A DNA stretch of 21,584 nucleotides. Source: JANMAT01 sp031359995 (GTDB lineage Bacteria; Actinomycetota; Acidimicrobiia; Acidimicrobiales; Ilumatobacteraceae). This document shows, in pieces, positions 21,379 through 21,584 of the stretch. Numbering within the stretch: position 1 is the first letter of the stretch; each line of letters begins with the position of its first letter. The translations under genes were made by a program, and so were the position numbers. The stretch spans positions 1 to 21,584 of the forward strand of contig JANMAT010000130.1 of NCBI GenBank assembly GCA_031359995.1. The letters are read 5' to 3'. The notes beneath the pieces are model-generated. The model worked only from the letters and a program-made list of their open reading frames with translations. It had not been told where the DNA came from and searched no databases.

Positions 21379-21384
21379 AAGGTA
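21379..21384 (-). promoter_or_regulatory. -10-like TACCTT before the permease gene
   Basis: On the minus strand TACCTT (21384-21379) is followed by 8 nt and the GTG at 21370. No Shine-Dalgarno is visible, consistent with a leaderless mRNA. It lies in the 76-bp gap after the acyl-CoA dehydrogenase stop. Confidence 0.4.
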
Positions 21385-21446
21385 CTCCAGTGTCGTGCGT
21401 GACCGGTCAGCCGAGCGACGCCCGGAAGCCGGCATCAGCGCCTCGG

Positions 21447-21584
21447 TCAGCGGTTCTTGGCGAGCTGGTTGAACGGCAGCTTGGCCTGGTCGCCCGGTTC
21501 GCGGGGCAGGCCCAGGCCACGTTCGGAGGCGATGTTGCGCTGGATCTGGTCGGTTCCGCCGTAGATGGCCGGGCCCGGCGAGAA
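21447..21584 (-). CDS. Acyl-CoA dehydrogenase, C-terminal end (runs off right edge)
   Basis: Only the last 45 residues are visible. They read GPAIYGGTDQIQRNIASERG and then LGLPREPGDQAKLPFNQLAKNR before the stop. The YGGTDQIQRNI block with ERGLGLP is diagnostic of the C-terminal helical domain of acyl-CoA dehydrogenases, where Gly-Gly-Thr and the following residues contact FAD. Family members introduce an alpha-beta double bond in acyl-CoA esters. The substrate class cannot be told. It precedes the LivHM gene on the same strand, 76 bp away, so shared control is possible but not shown. Confidence 0.85.
   Translation of the reverse strand, partial: FSPGPAIYGGTDQIQRNIASERGLGLPREPGDQAKLPFNQLAKNR

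Noticed and set aside
1..21584. CRISPR array, rRNA genes, insertion-sequence transposase
   Set aside because: No regularly spaced repeats with unique spacers, no rRNA sequence and no transposase-like protein was found on either strand.

Overview
The window is GC-rich DNA (roughly 70% GC by eye) with actinobacterial character: GTG starts are frequent, several genes have a TAnnnT box 6-9 nt before the start codon instead of a Shine-Dalgarno, and the proteins (MpaB-type oxygenase, SCO6745-family protein, long glutamine-dependent NadE, fused LivH-LivM permease) are typical of Actinomycetota. The style suggests an Acidimicrobiia-like environmental genome, but that placement is inference.

Region 1 (about 1-3990) looks like the decayed end of an integrated element beside a tRNA-Lys(TTT) gene. 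It has the N-terminal part of a class II Fic protein under a palindromic operator-like sequence, a broken gene with a RecB-like Cys motif, a 214-bp array of seven GCGTCGTTGA repeats in both orientations, a small winged-helix-like protein, a frameshifted NYN-nuclease gene, a MerR-type excisionase and a tyrosine integrase. The integrase keeps all catalytic residues but appears to have lost its arm-type DNA-binding domain. It lies next to the 3' end of the tRNA, the usual arrangement for tRNA-targeted elements.

Region 2 (about 4060-8133) holds a phytanoyl-CoA dioxygenase pseudogene, convergent with a minus-strand operon: sphingosine-1-phosphate-lyase-like PLP enzyme, FGGY sugar kinase (ATGA overlap) and a CsoR/CstR-type regulator with a candidate operator at its start. 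Region 3 (8234-11256) has an MpaB-family oxygenase and a urease structural operon in which ureA is intact, ureB and ureC each carry a one-base frameshift, and ureC stops about 140 residues early. Just downstream are a 17-bp-period tandem repeat and a perfect 38-bp palindrome.

Region 4 (11282-15652) has a HARE/winged-helix-like protein open in frame into a GNAT acetyltransferase, then NadE and an NMO-family flavoprotein on the minus strand. Region 5 (15751-19426) is a tight plus-strand operon: SCO6745-family protein, Rieske oxygenase, Rieske ferredoxin and serine-glyoxylate-type aminotransferase. Region 6 (19379-21584), on the minus strand, has a fused LivH-LivM permease and the C-terminus of an acyl-CoA dehydrogenase.

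Lesions cluster in accessory genes (NYN, integrase, PhyH, urease), while about 12 kb of metabolic genes are uninterrupted. This favours real decay, although several one-base lesions lie in short G/C runs and could be sequencing errors. No single obvious new system stands out. The best leads are the repeat array in the element, the lyase-kinase-CsoR operon, the palindrome plus HARE/GNAT ORF, and the Rieske-aminotransferase operon.
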